32,153 nucleotides of DNA from the NCBI GenBank assembly GCA_020723285.1, contig DYJE01000045.1, positions 1-32,153 of the forward strand, written 5' to 3'. Both the position numbers and the translations under genes were made by a program. This stretch comes from Desulforapulum autotrophicum (GTDB lineage Bacteria > Desulfobacterota > Desulfobacteria > Desulfobacterales > Desulfolunaceae). Positions 22,572 to 31,321 of the stretch are shown piece after piece (position 1 is the first letter of the stretch; the number at the start of each line of letters is the position of its first letter). The notes beneath the pieces are model-generated. The model did no database searches. It worked only from the letters and a program-made list of their open reading frames with translations, and was not told the origin of the DNA.

Positions 22572-23624
22572 TCAGATCCGCGATTCGTCCACATGAAACC
22601 GGAGGTGCGAGTAAGTGACCGTGCTTTTACCCATGTATACGAAGGTCACGGCCCACAGAACCTGAAGAAAAACAAGCACCCAGGGGTTCCAGACGGCATG
22701 CATCCCTTTTCCGATGTCCATGGCGAGTGTTCCGCCTTCGGGGAAAAGTATCACCATGATCACCGCGAACACCGACGCTGCAAGCCCCATGACCTGATAG
22801 GCGGACAAGAACCCGCCGCCCCGGTAATCCGCTCTTAAAAATTCTGACATCACGCGCCAGATCTGGGTGGTTAAAAGGGTCACAAGCAGCGCCGCCCCCG
22901 GATACCCGGCCATGAAAAGGATCATGCCAATCCACGCGGCAACAGCGTAAATGGTAGCTGTCACGCCCTGGATGGGAACGGTTTTCACACCGTCGAGTCG
23001 GGAAGCATAGCAGGCTTTACGGGTGTGCCCGGTGAAAACAAAATGATGGTTCCTGAACAGGTTCTGAATCAGGGGATGGACGTCGGAAAGGGGTTTTCCG
23101 TAACAGCAGCCGAAACTGATGCAGGCCAGACGGCCCAGACTTTCTCCAAAGGCATAGGCGATGGACAGCGCCGACAGCGTCTCAATCATGGGGTATGAAA
23201 CGTCCGACACCCAGCCCAGCATAAGGTTCAGGGCTCCGATTAAAAAGGGCGCGATGACCACCCCGGCAAACACGCTGCCTCCGACGGTGAACGTATGGTT
23301 CTTTTTTTCAACGATCCTGGCGATGATCCGGGCAGCCGGAAGCAGGACCGAGATAAGAAAAACCATGAGAATCAGGCTGTGAAATGCCGAAACGCCCCGC
23401 GATCCCGCAAGAACGACGTATAGGCCAGCGCCGAAAAGGAGAGCGTTGGCGCTCAGCAGCCCATACCAGGTGAAATTCACGCCGTTCCAGAATCCTTCGG
23501 GATGTTTTTCTCCGGGCATGGCGGCGAGGATCTGCATGTTTTCCCGTGTCAGCCGGGTGAAGCCCCAGCGAAGGTACAGCGCGATAAAAATTCCTGTAAA
23601 AAAGACAAATAAAACGTTGATCAT
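22572..23624 (-). CDS. Lgt-like integral membrane protein (prolipoprotein diacylglyceryl transferase family)
   Basis: 350 residues with about eight hydrophobic segments. The motif FGESLGRLACISFGCCYGKPL occupies the place of the GRxGNFxNxExxG signature in Lgt; the GCCYG form occurs in Lgt-like side branches rather than housekeeping Lgt. It may therefore act on another lipid-linked substrate. AAGGA lies 7 bases before the ATG. The gene stands alone, with long repeats on both sides. I am fairly sure of the superfamily and unsure of the reaction. Confidence 0.7.
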   Translation of the reverse strand: MINVLFVFFTGIFIALYLRWGFTRLTRENMQILAAMPGEKHPEGFWNGVNFTWYGLLSANALLFGAGLYVVLAGSRGVSAFHSLILMVFLISVLLPAARIIARIVEKKNHTFTVGGSVFAGVVIAPFLIGALNLMLGWVSDVSYPMIETLSALSIAYAFGESLGRLACISFGCCYGKPLSDVHPLIQNLFRNHHFVFTGHTRKACYASRLDGVKTVPIQGVTATIYAVAAWIGMILFMAGYPGAALLVTLLTTQIWRVMSEFLRADYRGGGFLSAYQVMGLAASVFAVIMVILFPEGGTLAMDIGKGMHAVWNPWVLVFLQVLWAVTFVYMGKSTVTYSHLRFHVDESRI

Positions 23625-23800
23625 AATGAATCCTTATTCAGTGTTCAGTTTCTATTTCACCTGTTGTCGTTACACCACCGTGGATTCCGGGTCGGCTTAC
23701 ATGACGACCTGTAAGACACGACGGTGCTCATTCACGACACAAACTCCGTCTCATTCCATGTTGCAATCAAAATGACACCCATGGGTTTTGGCAGTGTGGT

Positions 23801-24176
23801 GCAGTAGGTCGGGCTCACGCCCTGCTTATACCCTATAAGTCTGCATGACAAAAAATTTTGTCGGCCTAAAAAGTAGACCCCCTTTGAATATCAATGCTTT
23901 CGAAAGATGATTCAAAGTTTGACCACCAAGTAGGTCGGATAGAGGAACGAAATCCGACGGGTGGTGGCCACTGTGACAACGGTTTTGTTCAATTCAAAGT
24001 TGGCCACTGATACAGAATAAACGACCGATTATTTAAAGGATCGGGCCATTTGTCGGGTTTCGTTCCGAGAACCCGACCTACGAGAGTCTGACGTATTCTT
24101 ACCGTACACATATTTATCGGGTATAAGCAGGGCTCACGCCCGACACAAGCTGTCGGGCGTGAGACCGACCTACTGC
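23801..24176. repeat. MITE-like element with 22-bp terminal inverted repeats
   Basis: GCAGTAGGTCGGGCTCACGC at 23801 continues CC to 23822. Its reverse complement with one mismatch is at 24155-24176. A second inverted pair lies inside (CCCTGCTTATACCC at 23820 against GGGTATAAGCAGGG at 24119). The interior has no gene, a near-palindrome GACAAAAAATTTTGTC (23847-23862), and two REP-like palindromes (about 23930-23965 and 24050-24085). Confidence 0.55.
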
Positions 24177-24264
24177 GTTAAAAACCCTGCAAAGAGCCAT
24201 CTTGAAAGAGAACTGGAATCACCAGCATAAGCCGCCCGGAATGACAAAACCACCCTTTAGCCGG

Positions 24265-25290
24265 TTAAAACGTAAGGGTTATACGCCGGTTCAGCGCACG
24301 CCCGATTTCAGTGCGGACGGCAATTTCCGTTTCCACCAGCGGTTCTCCGAATCCCTTGGAAAACCGGCTGACCACGTCGCACCGGTTCGCGTTGTCAAGA
24401 AGATCCTTTGAAAACATGAAACGGTCTTTCTGAAACAAAAGAACGACGGTGGAACTTCCGGGCCGGAACAGGCTTTTGGGCCGGCCCTTGAGCAGCGCGT
24501 CGCCGATGACGGGCTTGACGGGATTTTCATAGGCGTAATGGCTGTAAGCCTGCCGGATATCGCCGATCATCAGGGCCACGATCTCGATCATGGCCACAAG
24601 GCCCGCACCTGTGCCGCCGGGGATGTCGCTGTCGAACACGGTGACCACCCGCCGGTTCTTGGAATACGGTGTGGCCAGTTCGATGACGGCTCCGGGGTTG
24701 CAGGAATGGTAACGGCCGTTCAGCTCGTAGAAATCCACCACCCGGCCGGTGACCGGGGTATGGTTGTAATGGTATTTGTCGGGGGTCAGGCGGAAAACAG
24801 CATAAGAGCCGCCAGTGAACGCCTCGCGCCAGTTTTCTTTTTCCGGCCCCAGAAGCTCCTCAAAATCGAAAAACTTTTCCTTGATGAAAAACCGGTCGCA
24901 GCCGCCGAGAACGCCCGGAATCATCCGCGCGTCGCAGGGGGACACCACACGGTCCGACTTTTCGGGCATGGGGCGGGTGTTCCAGTAGGCGATGCGGCGC
25001 TCGAACAAATCCCTGCCTGTTCGGATACTTTCAAAATCCAGGATTTCCGATGTGTCGATGCCAAGCTCCCCAACCATGCGCCGGATATGTTTTCCGTTCC
25101 GGGTGATGGGATTGTCGTACTCGGACCAGGCCACCAGATCGGTGACCATCCTTGACGTGAGGGTCTTGAACATGAACCCGGCGTTTTCCCGGACTGCGGA
25201 GTACAGCACCGAAATGAACCGGTCCGCCTTCAGCTTTTCCGTTTTCACCTGCCCGCTGTTTCGTTCGATATACTGATGCAGTGTTTCCAT
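24265..25290 (-). CDS. psd: Phosphatidylserine decarboxylase proenzyme
   Basis: 341 residues. This enzyme makes phosphatidylethanolamine by decarboxylating phosphatidylserine and uses a pyruvoyl group formed by self-cleavage. The cleavage motif appears as FRPGSSTVV, so Ser280 would become the pyruvoyl and leave a 62-residue alpha chain. Conserved Psd blocks include PDKYHYNHTPVTGRV (metal/active-site histidines) and the downstream GDALLKGRPKSLF. The N-terminal 120 residues resemble the longer, eukaryote-like Psd type. GGAG of the ribosome site overlaps the stop codon of the preceding 822-residue gene, so the two are translationally coupled. No pssA is nearby. Confidence 0.9.
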   Translation of the reverse strand: METLHQYIERNSGQVKTEKLKADRFISVLYSAVRENAGFMFKTLTSRMVTDLVAWSEYDNPITRNGKHIRRMVGELGIDTSEILDFESIRTGRDLFERRIAYWNTRPMPEKSDRVVSPCDARMIPGVLGGCDRFFIKEKFFDFEELLGPEKENWREAFTGGSYAVFRLTPDKYHYNHTPVTGRVVDFYELNGRYHSCNPGAVIELATPYSKNRRVVTVFDSDIPGGTGAGLVAMIEIVALMIGDIRQAYSHYAYENPVKPVIGDALLKGRPKSLFRPGSSTVVLLFQKDRFMFSKDLLDNANRCDVVSRFSKGFGEPLVETEIAVRTEIGRALNRRITLTF

Positions 25291-25296
25291 ATTTTT

Positions 25297-27765
25297 TTAC
25301 TCCGTAAGGGCCAGGGCCAGTTGGGCCTTGCGCGTTTTGGACGACTCGCTTTTCCGGATATCCAGATGGATGGACAGAATGAGCAGCTTGGCGAGTTTCA
25401 TGATGTCGGCGTGGGCAGGGCCATCCGTCCCGAAGCCAGGTGTGATGCGTTCGATAAAATCGACCGGAGTTTCATTGTCGAGAATGGTGTCCAGCGCGTC
25501 CCGGTACGTGGTGTCCCGGTAATGAACCCAGAGATCCAGGGTGTGAAAATCGTCTTTCAGATGAGCGAGGGATTCGGCTATCTGTCTGAGCCGGAGGTCG
25601 TCCCTGTAATAGGATTCGGCGGCGCTGTTGAAATGGTCCGCCTGCACGTTCATGGGCTCCGTGACCCGGCACCGGCCGTTTGAAGGCAGCCGGGAAAGCG
25701 CTCCTTTTGTCAGCTTTGCCGCCACGGAATGCCGGTTTTTGTCTTCGATCCGCTTTTCCAGATCGGCCACGGTTTTTTCAAGGCCCAGACATACGATCAG
25801 CTCCCTGCCGTCCTCTTTCAGAACGCGGACAAGCCCCCGCATGTATTCCGTATTATAAACCCTGATATAGCCGGGATACCGTCGGCTTTTCCGGGTGCGG
25901 TCCACATGTTCCAGAATCCGCCTTAAAAAATGATTCCGGCTGTCCTTGTGGATGTAAAACGTGGGGATGCCGATGGCGGTTCCGAAAAAAATCTGGCGGC
26001 GCTCGCTTTCCGTGAACGGGTCGTCGGCGATGTCGGCGTGGGTCACTTCACCAGAAAGAATATACTGGTAAGACAGGGCCGTGATCAGCATCTGGAGGTT
26101 GACGCTCTGGGCCAGGTCTTCTCCAAAGCTCTCGAACATGCTGTAATATCGGCCTTCGAAGCCTGAAAATCCCATGTCCGCGTGTTTCCGCATGCGGTAC
26201 AACAGATAAAGGGGCATGCGGGTGTCGAAAACCCCCATGTCCGCCAGATCTTTTTTCAGGCGGGTGTCATTGCCCGGAACACCGTTTAAAAGCGGGCTTT
26301 CTTCGGTGCCCATCAGGCAGGCGAAATAGTCGATCAGTCTGAAATCGGGCACCAGATCGCCTTTGAGTCCGAAGATCCGACGTAAGATTTTGTCGATAAA
26401 CAACGGCCCCAACGGCGTGACGGTTTTGCCAAAAATCTTGAGTGCCGCTTTTTTCTTCCAGCGACGCCAGATCATCCGGAGATGGGTGTAATCCAGCTCG
26501 TGGGGCAGGAAGGCGAGAATTTTTTCAGGATGGAAATCCGTGTAATCCATCCGGTAGGGCGCGGCGCTGTAAGTGTTGACGAAGAGCGGCAGAAAATGCT
26601 CGGTGATCTTGATCACCAGATCGCCTACGTGTTTTTCGTGGCGGTCAGTGAATCCGGACCTTTTATCGGCGAGCAGCGCGGAAAGCTTCCGGCTTCCCAG
26701 ACTGACATGGGTTCCGTTGTTGGCCAGGCTGATGTTGCTGGTGTTGGGCAGGACCACCAGGTTCCGGGTGATGATGCCCGCGTCCTTCAGCTTGGACACG
26801 GCGTTCAGCTGGCTCCGGGACAGCACCCGGTGGCACAGCCCCATGTATGTTTTTTTGTCTTCCCCCTTGTCCCAGCCGCTTAAACAGGGGCTCATGAACA
26901 GTTCCCGGTAAAACCCGTCGGAAATCACCTCGTTCAGCTGTTTCTGCCGCACCGGCGGATGGGCGGAAAAATAGGTGATCACCGTCTGGCCGTTGTCTGA
27001 AAGTCCGAAGGCATGATTGGCGTGCAGGGTGAGCAGCTGGGTCAGAAGAAAGCGCTTCATGGCTTCCGATGCCACGGCCTCGCCCAGGCTTCTGTCTTTT
27101 TCATGGCCCACGGTGTGAAAGGAAAACATTTCAGGGGATGTGTTGTCGTTGAGGTAGTGGTGCATCAGGGACTCGCCGGTGACCTTGATCACGCTGGGGG
27201 TGTCATCGTCCCTGCTGATGAGGTCCGAAAGGGAGAGCTTCAGGAGGTAGCTGACGGGAATGCGGATCTGTTGAACGTCATTCCCGTCGCTGCCGGTATG
27301 TTTGATGAAAAAATGTTCGGCGTCGCTACGTCGTCCGGCTTCGGGCCTTTTTTTGTCCGCCAGCAGGTCCTGGTTGAAAATGTGGTTGGCGTAGGGCGTG
27401 ATCCGGTCCTTGTCAAACCGGACCCAGCTGTTTTCCCAGATATTGCCGGAATTTTTTTCGATATAGTTTTTAAGGCTCTCGGGGAGGGTTCTGTCGTTGT
27501 CCCCTGCCCTTGCCCGTTTGAGGGTGTTTTTGTAATAGTTGGATTCCCGGATGAAGCAGGGCAGGTCCACGCTGCGGCTGTCGCCTTCCACCACGGTCTG
27601 GAGTTCGTTTTCTATGCCCGCCGTGCTGTCCTGGCCCGAAAACGGTAAAGACGAGACAAAGGCTTCGGGAGAACTGAAATCGATGCCGATAAGGCGGCAG
27701 AGGGTTTGTGGATCAAAAGAAACGGTTGGGTCATGGGAGCTGGTGTGCGATGTCGTGGCTTTCAT
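25297..27765 (-). CDS. Large protein of unknown function coupled to psd
   Basis: 822 residues from the ATG at 27765, preceded closely by AAGGCGGGG; a TTG 18 bases upstream is less likely. I do not recognise the family. There is no signal peptide and no evident membrane segment. The protein is rich in Arg, Asp, His and Leu, with segments such as VPDFRLIDYFACLMGTEESPL and GRYYSMFESFGEDLAQS. The central region (about 400-470) is basic (RRWKKKAALKIFGK). It ends 6 bases before the psd start, so it may act in phospholipid metabolism or use the psd product, but nothing in the sequence proves this. Confidence 0.75.
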   Translation of the reverse strand: MKATTSHTSSHDPTVSFDPQTLCRLIGIDFSSPEAFVSSLPFSGQDSTAGIENELQTVVEGDSRSVDLPCFIRESNYYKNTLKRARAGDNDRTLPESLKNYIEKNSGNIWENSWVRFDKDRITPYANHIFNQDLLADKKRPEAGRRSDAEHFFIKHTGSDGNDVQQIRIPVSYLLKLSLSDLISRDDDTPSVIKVTGESLMHHYLNDNTSPEMFSFHTVGHEKDRSLGEAVASEAMKRFLLTQLLTLHANHAFGLSDNGQTVITYFSAHPPVRQKQLNEVISDGFYRELFMSPCLSGWDKGEDKKTYMGLCHRVLSRSQLNAVSKLKDAGIITRNLVVLPNTSNISLANNGTHVSLGSRKLSALLADKRSGFTDRHEKHVGDLVIKITEHFLPLFVNTYSAAPYRMDYTDFHPEKILAFLPHELDYTHLRMIWRRWKKKAALKIFGKTVTPLGPLFIDKILRRIFGLKGDLVPDFRLIDYFACLMGTEESPLLNGVPGNDTRLKKDLADMGVFDTRMPLYLLYRMRKHADMGFSGFEGRYYSMFESFGEDLAQSVNLQMLITALSYQYILSGEVTHADIADDPFTESERRQIFFGTAIGIPTFYIHKDSRNHFLRRILEHVDRTRKSRRYPGYIRVYNTEYMRGLVRVLKEDGRELIVCLGLEKTVADLEKRIEDKNRHSVAAKLTKGALSRLPSNGRCRVTEPMNVQADHFNSAAESYYRDDLRLRQIAESLAHLKDDFHTLDLWVHYRDTTYRDALDTILDNETPVDFIERITPGFGTDGPAHADIMKLAKLLILSIHLDIRKSESSKTRKAQLALALTE

Positions 27766-27904
27766 CCCCGCCTTTGCAATCAAGGGTTTTTGTTTGCCGG
27801 ACGGTGACCGGTAATCCCGGTTCGCCCGCTGTCATTTCAATGGCATTATGGGGCGGGACTGTTTGGAACGGATGAGAAACGGGTTCAGGTTATGTGAGTT
27901 AAAC

Positions 27905-28808
27905 AACTCCCCGTGTTCATGGAGCATCTTGAATTTCATGCCAGTGACTCGTAGGTCGGGTTCCAAAACCCGACAAATGCCCCGATCCTTACAATATCGA
28001 ACCTTCGCGATACGGCAAAACACGATGGATGGCACCCTCGTTTCTTCAAGGTTTATCCACGGGCGTCATATAATATGGATGGGGTCATTTGTCGGCTTTC
28101 GTGCCTCAAGCCGACCTACGAGAGAGTGATGTTTGCATAGCGTGGGGAATGATTCTGTCCGTCAAAACAGCGCCCCGTGTTCATGGAGCATCTTGAATTT
28201 CATGCCAGTGACTCGTAGGTCGGGTTCCAAAACCCGACAAATGCCCCGATCCTTACAATATCGAACCTTCGCGATACGGCAAAACACGATGGATGGCACC
28301 CTCGTTTCTTCAAGGTTTATCCACGGGCGTCATATAATATGGATGGGGTCATTTGTCGGCTTTCGTGCCTCAAGCCGACCTACGAGAGAGTGATGTTTGC
28401 ATAGCGTGGGGAATGATTCTGTCCGTCAAAACAGCGCCCCGTGTTCGTGAAGCATCTTGAATTTTATGCCAATGACTCGTAGGTCGGGTTCCAAAACCCG
28501 ACAAATGGCCCGATCATTATAATAATCGAACCTTCGTGATACGGCAAAACGCGATGGATGGTACCCTCGTTTCTTCAAGGTTTATCCACGGGCGTCATAT
28601 AATATGGATGGGGTCATTTGTCGGCTTTCGTGCCTCAAGCCGACCTACGAGAGAGTGATGTTTGCATAGCGTGGGGAATGATTCTGTCCGTCAAAACAGC
28701 GCCCCGTGTTCGTGAAGCATCTTGAATTTTATGCCAATGACTCGTAGGTCGGGTTCCAAAACCCGACAAATGGCCCGATCATTATCATCATCGGCCTTCG
28801 TGATACGC
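27905..28808. repeat. 264-bp tandem repeats (three full copies plus a fragment) carrying REP-like palindrome pairs
   Basis: CCGTGTTC starts units at 27911, 28175, 28439 and 28704, giving periods of 264, 264 and 265 bases. Each unit has a short segment resembling the last codons of mntP (CATGAACACGGGG on the minus strand), a palindrome TAGGTCGGGTTCC...CCCGACAAATG, a unique spacer, and an oppositely oriented palindrome TTTGTCGGCTTTC...AAGCCGACCTACG. Units 1-2 and units 3-4 share substitutions. The fourth unit breaks off near 28808 where the toxin-antitoxin module begins, and its matching end reappears at 29487. ORFs inside are artefacts of the repetition. Confidence 0.93.
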
Positions 28809-28823
28809 AGCGCCAGATAATAA

Positions 28824-29105
28824 CTACGCGGCTGAGGATATGCGCATTTCAACATGTAAGCCAGCTGCGGCAACCATATTAACAAGCGCATCGATACCGA
28901 ATAAATTGATTTTACCACGCATGAGATCAGAAACCCTCGGCTGGGTGATTCCGAATAATTTTGCGGTTTGGGCCTGGCTTAAACCCTTGCTGGTGATATG
29001 TTCTTTCAAAGCAGACATAAGCGCCGAGCGAAGCTTCATGTTTTCGGCTTCTTCAGGAGTATCCTCAATGGCGTCCCACACACTGTTAAATTGCTCGTTT
29101 TTCAT
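28824..29105 (-). CDS. HigA-like antitoxin (XRE helix-turn-helix)
   Basis: 93 residues from the ATG at 29105 (MKNEQFNSVWDAIED...), preceded by GGGGC and AAGGA. The helix-turn-helix is LSQAQTAKLFGITQPRVSDL, followed by MRGKINLFGIDALVNM, as in the HigA-type antitoxins that follow Gp49-like toxins. Its start codon overlaps the toxin stop codon (ATGA), so translation is coupled. It should bind the toxin and repress the shared promoter. Confidence 0.88.
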   Translation of the reverse strand: MKNEQFNSVWDAIEDTPEEAENMKLRSALMSALKEHITSKGLSQAQTAKLFGITQPRVSDLMRGKINLFGIDALVNMVAAAGLHVEMRISSAA

Positions 29106-29440
29106 TGCCCCAGATCCTTTGTTAAATCCCGGTAGCGTTTTTCGGCTAAATTTATGTCCAGCCGGCTGGTTTTTTGTGTCTTTTTTTGAAAGCAATGCAG
29201 CACATATACCGCACTGGCAATTTTTGCGACATAAATAATTCGAAACGCCCCCGCCTCATCTCTTATCCGAATTTCCCGGACACCTTGTCCGATAATCGGC
29301 ATCGGTTTCCAGTCATCAGGATCAAGATTTCGCTGGACTTGATCGAGTTGATAACCGGCTTCGCGCCTTACTGATATTGGAAAATCTCGAAGGTCGTCAA
29401 GGGCGCTGCCGATGAACACGATGGGCTTATGTTTATTCAT
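29102..29440 (-). CDS. HigB/RelE-superfamily toxin (Gp49-like)
   Basis: 112 residues from the ATG at 29440 (MNKHKPIVFIGSALDDLRDF). Longer frames run through the operator and are rejected. Family features visible: VREIRIRDEAGAFRIIYVAK and VLHCFQKKTQKTS, the conserved core of Gp49/HigB mRNA interferases, which cut mRNA on the ribosome. The toxin-first order and 4-base overlap with the antitoxin gene are typical of higBA. The ribosome site is weak. Confidence 0.88.
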   Translation of the reverse strand: MNKHKPIVFIGSALDDLRDFPISVRREAGYQLDQVQRNLDPDDWKPMPIIGQGVREIRIRDEAGAFRIIYVAKIASAVYVLHCFQKKTQKTSRLDINLAEKRYRDLTKDLGQ

Positions 29441-29448
29441 GTCTGAAT

Positions 29449-29466
29449 TATATAAAATATTATATA
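29449..29466. promoter_or_regulatory. Candidate operator/promoter of the toxin-antitoxin pair
   Basis: TATATAAAATATTATATA is a palindrome with 7-bp arms around a 4-base centre. It lies 9 bases upstream of the toxin start and contains a TATAAT -10-like sequence on the minus strand. Such palindromes are usual binding sites for HigA. Confidence 0.55.
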
Positions 29467-29486
29467 TTTCATCAACCCATAAAATA

Positions 29487-29590
29487 AGGATGGGGTCATT
29501 TGTCGGCTTTCGTGCCTCAAGCCGACTTACGGGGGAGTGTCGCATAACCGGTGAAGACGGATTCAGCCCAATGAAAACAACACCCCGTGT
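29487..29590. repeat. Right part of an interrupted 264-bp repeat unit, running into the 3' end of mntP
   Basis: GGATGGGGTCATTTGTCGGC and the following palindrome match the end of each 264-bp unit, then about 50 diverged bases lead to CCCCGTGTTCATGAAGGATC, which is the real mntP gene end. So the order palindrome-spacer-mntP end is the same here as at the junctions between tandem units. Confidence 0.75.
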
Positions 29591-30144
29591 TCATGAAGGA
29601 TCCTGAGGCCGATGGCGATGAGGACAAGGCCGCCCAGCACTTCCGCGTAACGGCTGATCCTGGTCATGGAACCCAGCCGGGCCCCCATGTGCATACCCAC
29701 CCCGGTAAACACCAGGGCCACAATGCCGATGATGACAGAGGGATAGGCGATGGGAACCTGAAGCAGGGAAAGGGTGAAGCCGATGGCCAGGGCGTCGATG
29801 CTGGTGGCCACGGAAAGAACCACAAGGCTTACGGACTTTGTGGGATCTTTGGCGTCGTCCCCGTCTTCGTCCTCGTGAAACGCCTCCACCAGCATTTTGC
29901 CGCCCACGAAAACCAGAAGGCCGAAAGCCACCCAGTGGTCAAAATCCTTGATGTACGTCAGGAGATGAACCCCTGAAAACCAGCCGATCACCGGCATCAG
30001 GGCCTGGAACAGTCCGAAATGCCAGGCCAGACGGAAGGTCTGGCGGGCGCTGACCTGCTTGAGGGTGATGCCGGTGGCGATGGCCACGGCAAAGGCGTCC
30101 ATGGCAAGGGCCACGGCCATGGCCATGATGTTGAGCGTCGTCAT
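29563..30144 (-). CDS. mntP: Manganese efflux pump MntP
   Basis: 193 residues, the usual length, with six hydrophobic segments. The two inverted half-repeats each carry the conserved acidic motif: MDAFAVAIATG (residue 15 onward) and SIDALAIGFTL. A cytoplasmic acidic loop (HEDEDGDDAKD) lies between the halves. The protein exports Mn2+ across the inner membrane. AAAGGA lies upstream of the ATG. Many mntP genes are controlled by the Mn riboswitch (yybP-ykoY); the 17-base gap to the channel gene leaves no room for one here, so it is probably co-transcribed with that gene. Confidence 0.94.
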   Translation of the reverse strand: MTTLNIMAMAVALAMDAFAVAIATGITLKQVSARQTFRLAWHFGLFQALMPVIGWFSGVHLLTYIKDFDHWVAFGLLVFVGGKMLVEAFHEDEDGDDAKDPTKSVSLVVLSVATSIDALAIGFTLSLLQVPIAYPSVIIGIVALVFTGVGMHMGARLGSMTRISRYAEVLGGLVLIAIGLRILHEHGVLFSLG

Positions 30145-30161
30145 GTTCCGGGTCCTTTCGA

Positions 30162-31166
30162 TCAGGCGGGATTCAGCACTTTTTCAAGTCGCATCAGGTC
30201 GTTGTCCTTACCCACGGCGATCACCGTGTCACCGGCCTTGAAGACCGTTTCAAAGGAAGGGTTGAATTCCATGTCGCCGTCGGCTTTTTTGATGGCAATG
30301 ATGATCAGGTTGTATTTCTGGCGGATTCCCGTGTCTTTCAGCATGATGTTCACCAGGGCGGATTTTTCCGTGACCGGCAGTTCTTCCATCTGGATGTCCT
30401 TGTCTTTCCGGGTCACGGCCAGATCGAGGAAGTTGGTCACCGTGGGCCGCAGAATTTTCTGGGCCATGCTTGCCGCACCCATGTCGTAAGGGGATTCCAC
30501 AAGATTCGCTCCGGCGGCCCGGAGTTTGGATTCCGTTTCCTTGTAACTTGACCGGGCCATGATGAGAATATCGGGGTTCAGCTGACGTGCGGTCAAAACC
30601 AGAAACACGTTGTCCGTGTCCGTGGCGAGAGCTGCAACCAGGCACTTGGCCCTGTCGATGCCCGCCCGGACAAGGCAGTGTTCCGACGACGCGTCACCGA
30701 TGATGTACAGCCGTTTTTCATCTTCCAGCACAGGAATCATGGATTCGTTTTTTTCAATGACCACGAAGTCCACCTTCTTGTGGAGTGTCAGCTGGTGGCA
30801 GAGAACCTTGCCGATCCTGCCGTATCCGCAGATGATGTAATGATCTTTCAGGCGATTCATTTGTCTATCCAACTTTCTTCTCCCCAGAATGATTCGTAAG
30901 CGTCCTTCCACCATGAACTGAACAATGGCGCCCACCACGTAAATAAAAAAACCGCCGCCCACGAAAATCAGTCCGATGGTGAAAATCTGACCCGTTTTCC
31001 CCATGGGGTGAACCACGCCGAACCCCACAGTGGTCAGCGTGATGACGGTCATGAACAGGGCGTCCATGAGATCCCAGCCTTCGATAAGGATGTAACCCAG
31101 CGATCCCAGGGTGATGATCAGGGTGAGGGCGGTGAGGGAAATGATAAACTGTCGTGTTCCGGTCAA
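30162..31166 (-). CDS. Potassium channel with RCK (TrkA-N/TrkA-C) domains, MthK-like
   Basis: 334 residues. Two membrane helices (about 8-30 and 62-86) flank a pore loop with the selectivity filter TTVGFG at 45-50. A Rossmann RCK-N domain follows with GYGRIG at 114-119, then an RCK-C/TrkA-C domain to the end. Ligand binding to the RCK ring gates K+ flow. The start is TTG at 31166, supported by AAGGA 8 bases upstream; no in-frame ATG fits the first helix. It lies 17 bases before mntP and divergently from pcm. Confidence 0.92.
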   Translation of the reverse strand: MTGTRQFIISLTALTLIITLGSLGYILIEGWDLMDALFMTVITLTTVGFGVVHPMGKTGQIFTIGLIFVGGGFFIYVVGAIVQFMVEGRLRIILGRRKLDRQMNRLKDHYIICGYGRIGKVLCHQLTLHKKVDFVVIEKNESMIPVLEDEKRLYIIGDASSEHCLVRAGIDRAKCLVAALATDTDNVFLVLTARQLNPDILIMARSSYKETESKLRAAGANLVESPYDMGAASMAQKILRPTVTNFLDLAVTRKDKDIQMEELPVTEKSALVNIMLKDTGIRQKYNLIIIAIKKADGDMEFNPSFETVFKAGDTVIAVGKDNDLMRLEKVLNPA

Positions 31167-31321
31167 GAGAGCGGTCCTTGATGATCATGTAACGGGTGAC
31201 TGTTTGTAAAAAATAAAGGCATTCTACTAAAAAAACAGGATTTTTCAAATGCAAAGTGTTATATAGGCGCAAGTGTTCCACGCGACAAATCCAAGCGGAA
31301 GCCCATACAGGAAGCGGATTC

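Noticed and set aside
27848-28393. Two ORFs (93 and 86 codons) encoding nearly the same peptide
   Set aside because: Produced by the 264-bp tandem repeat; no ribosome site and palindromes inside.
27905-28808. CRISPR array
   Set aside because: The repeat unit is 264 bp with no short repeat/spacer pattern and no cas genes.
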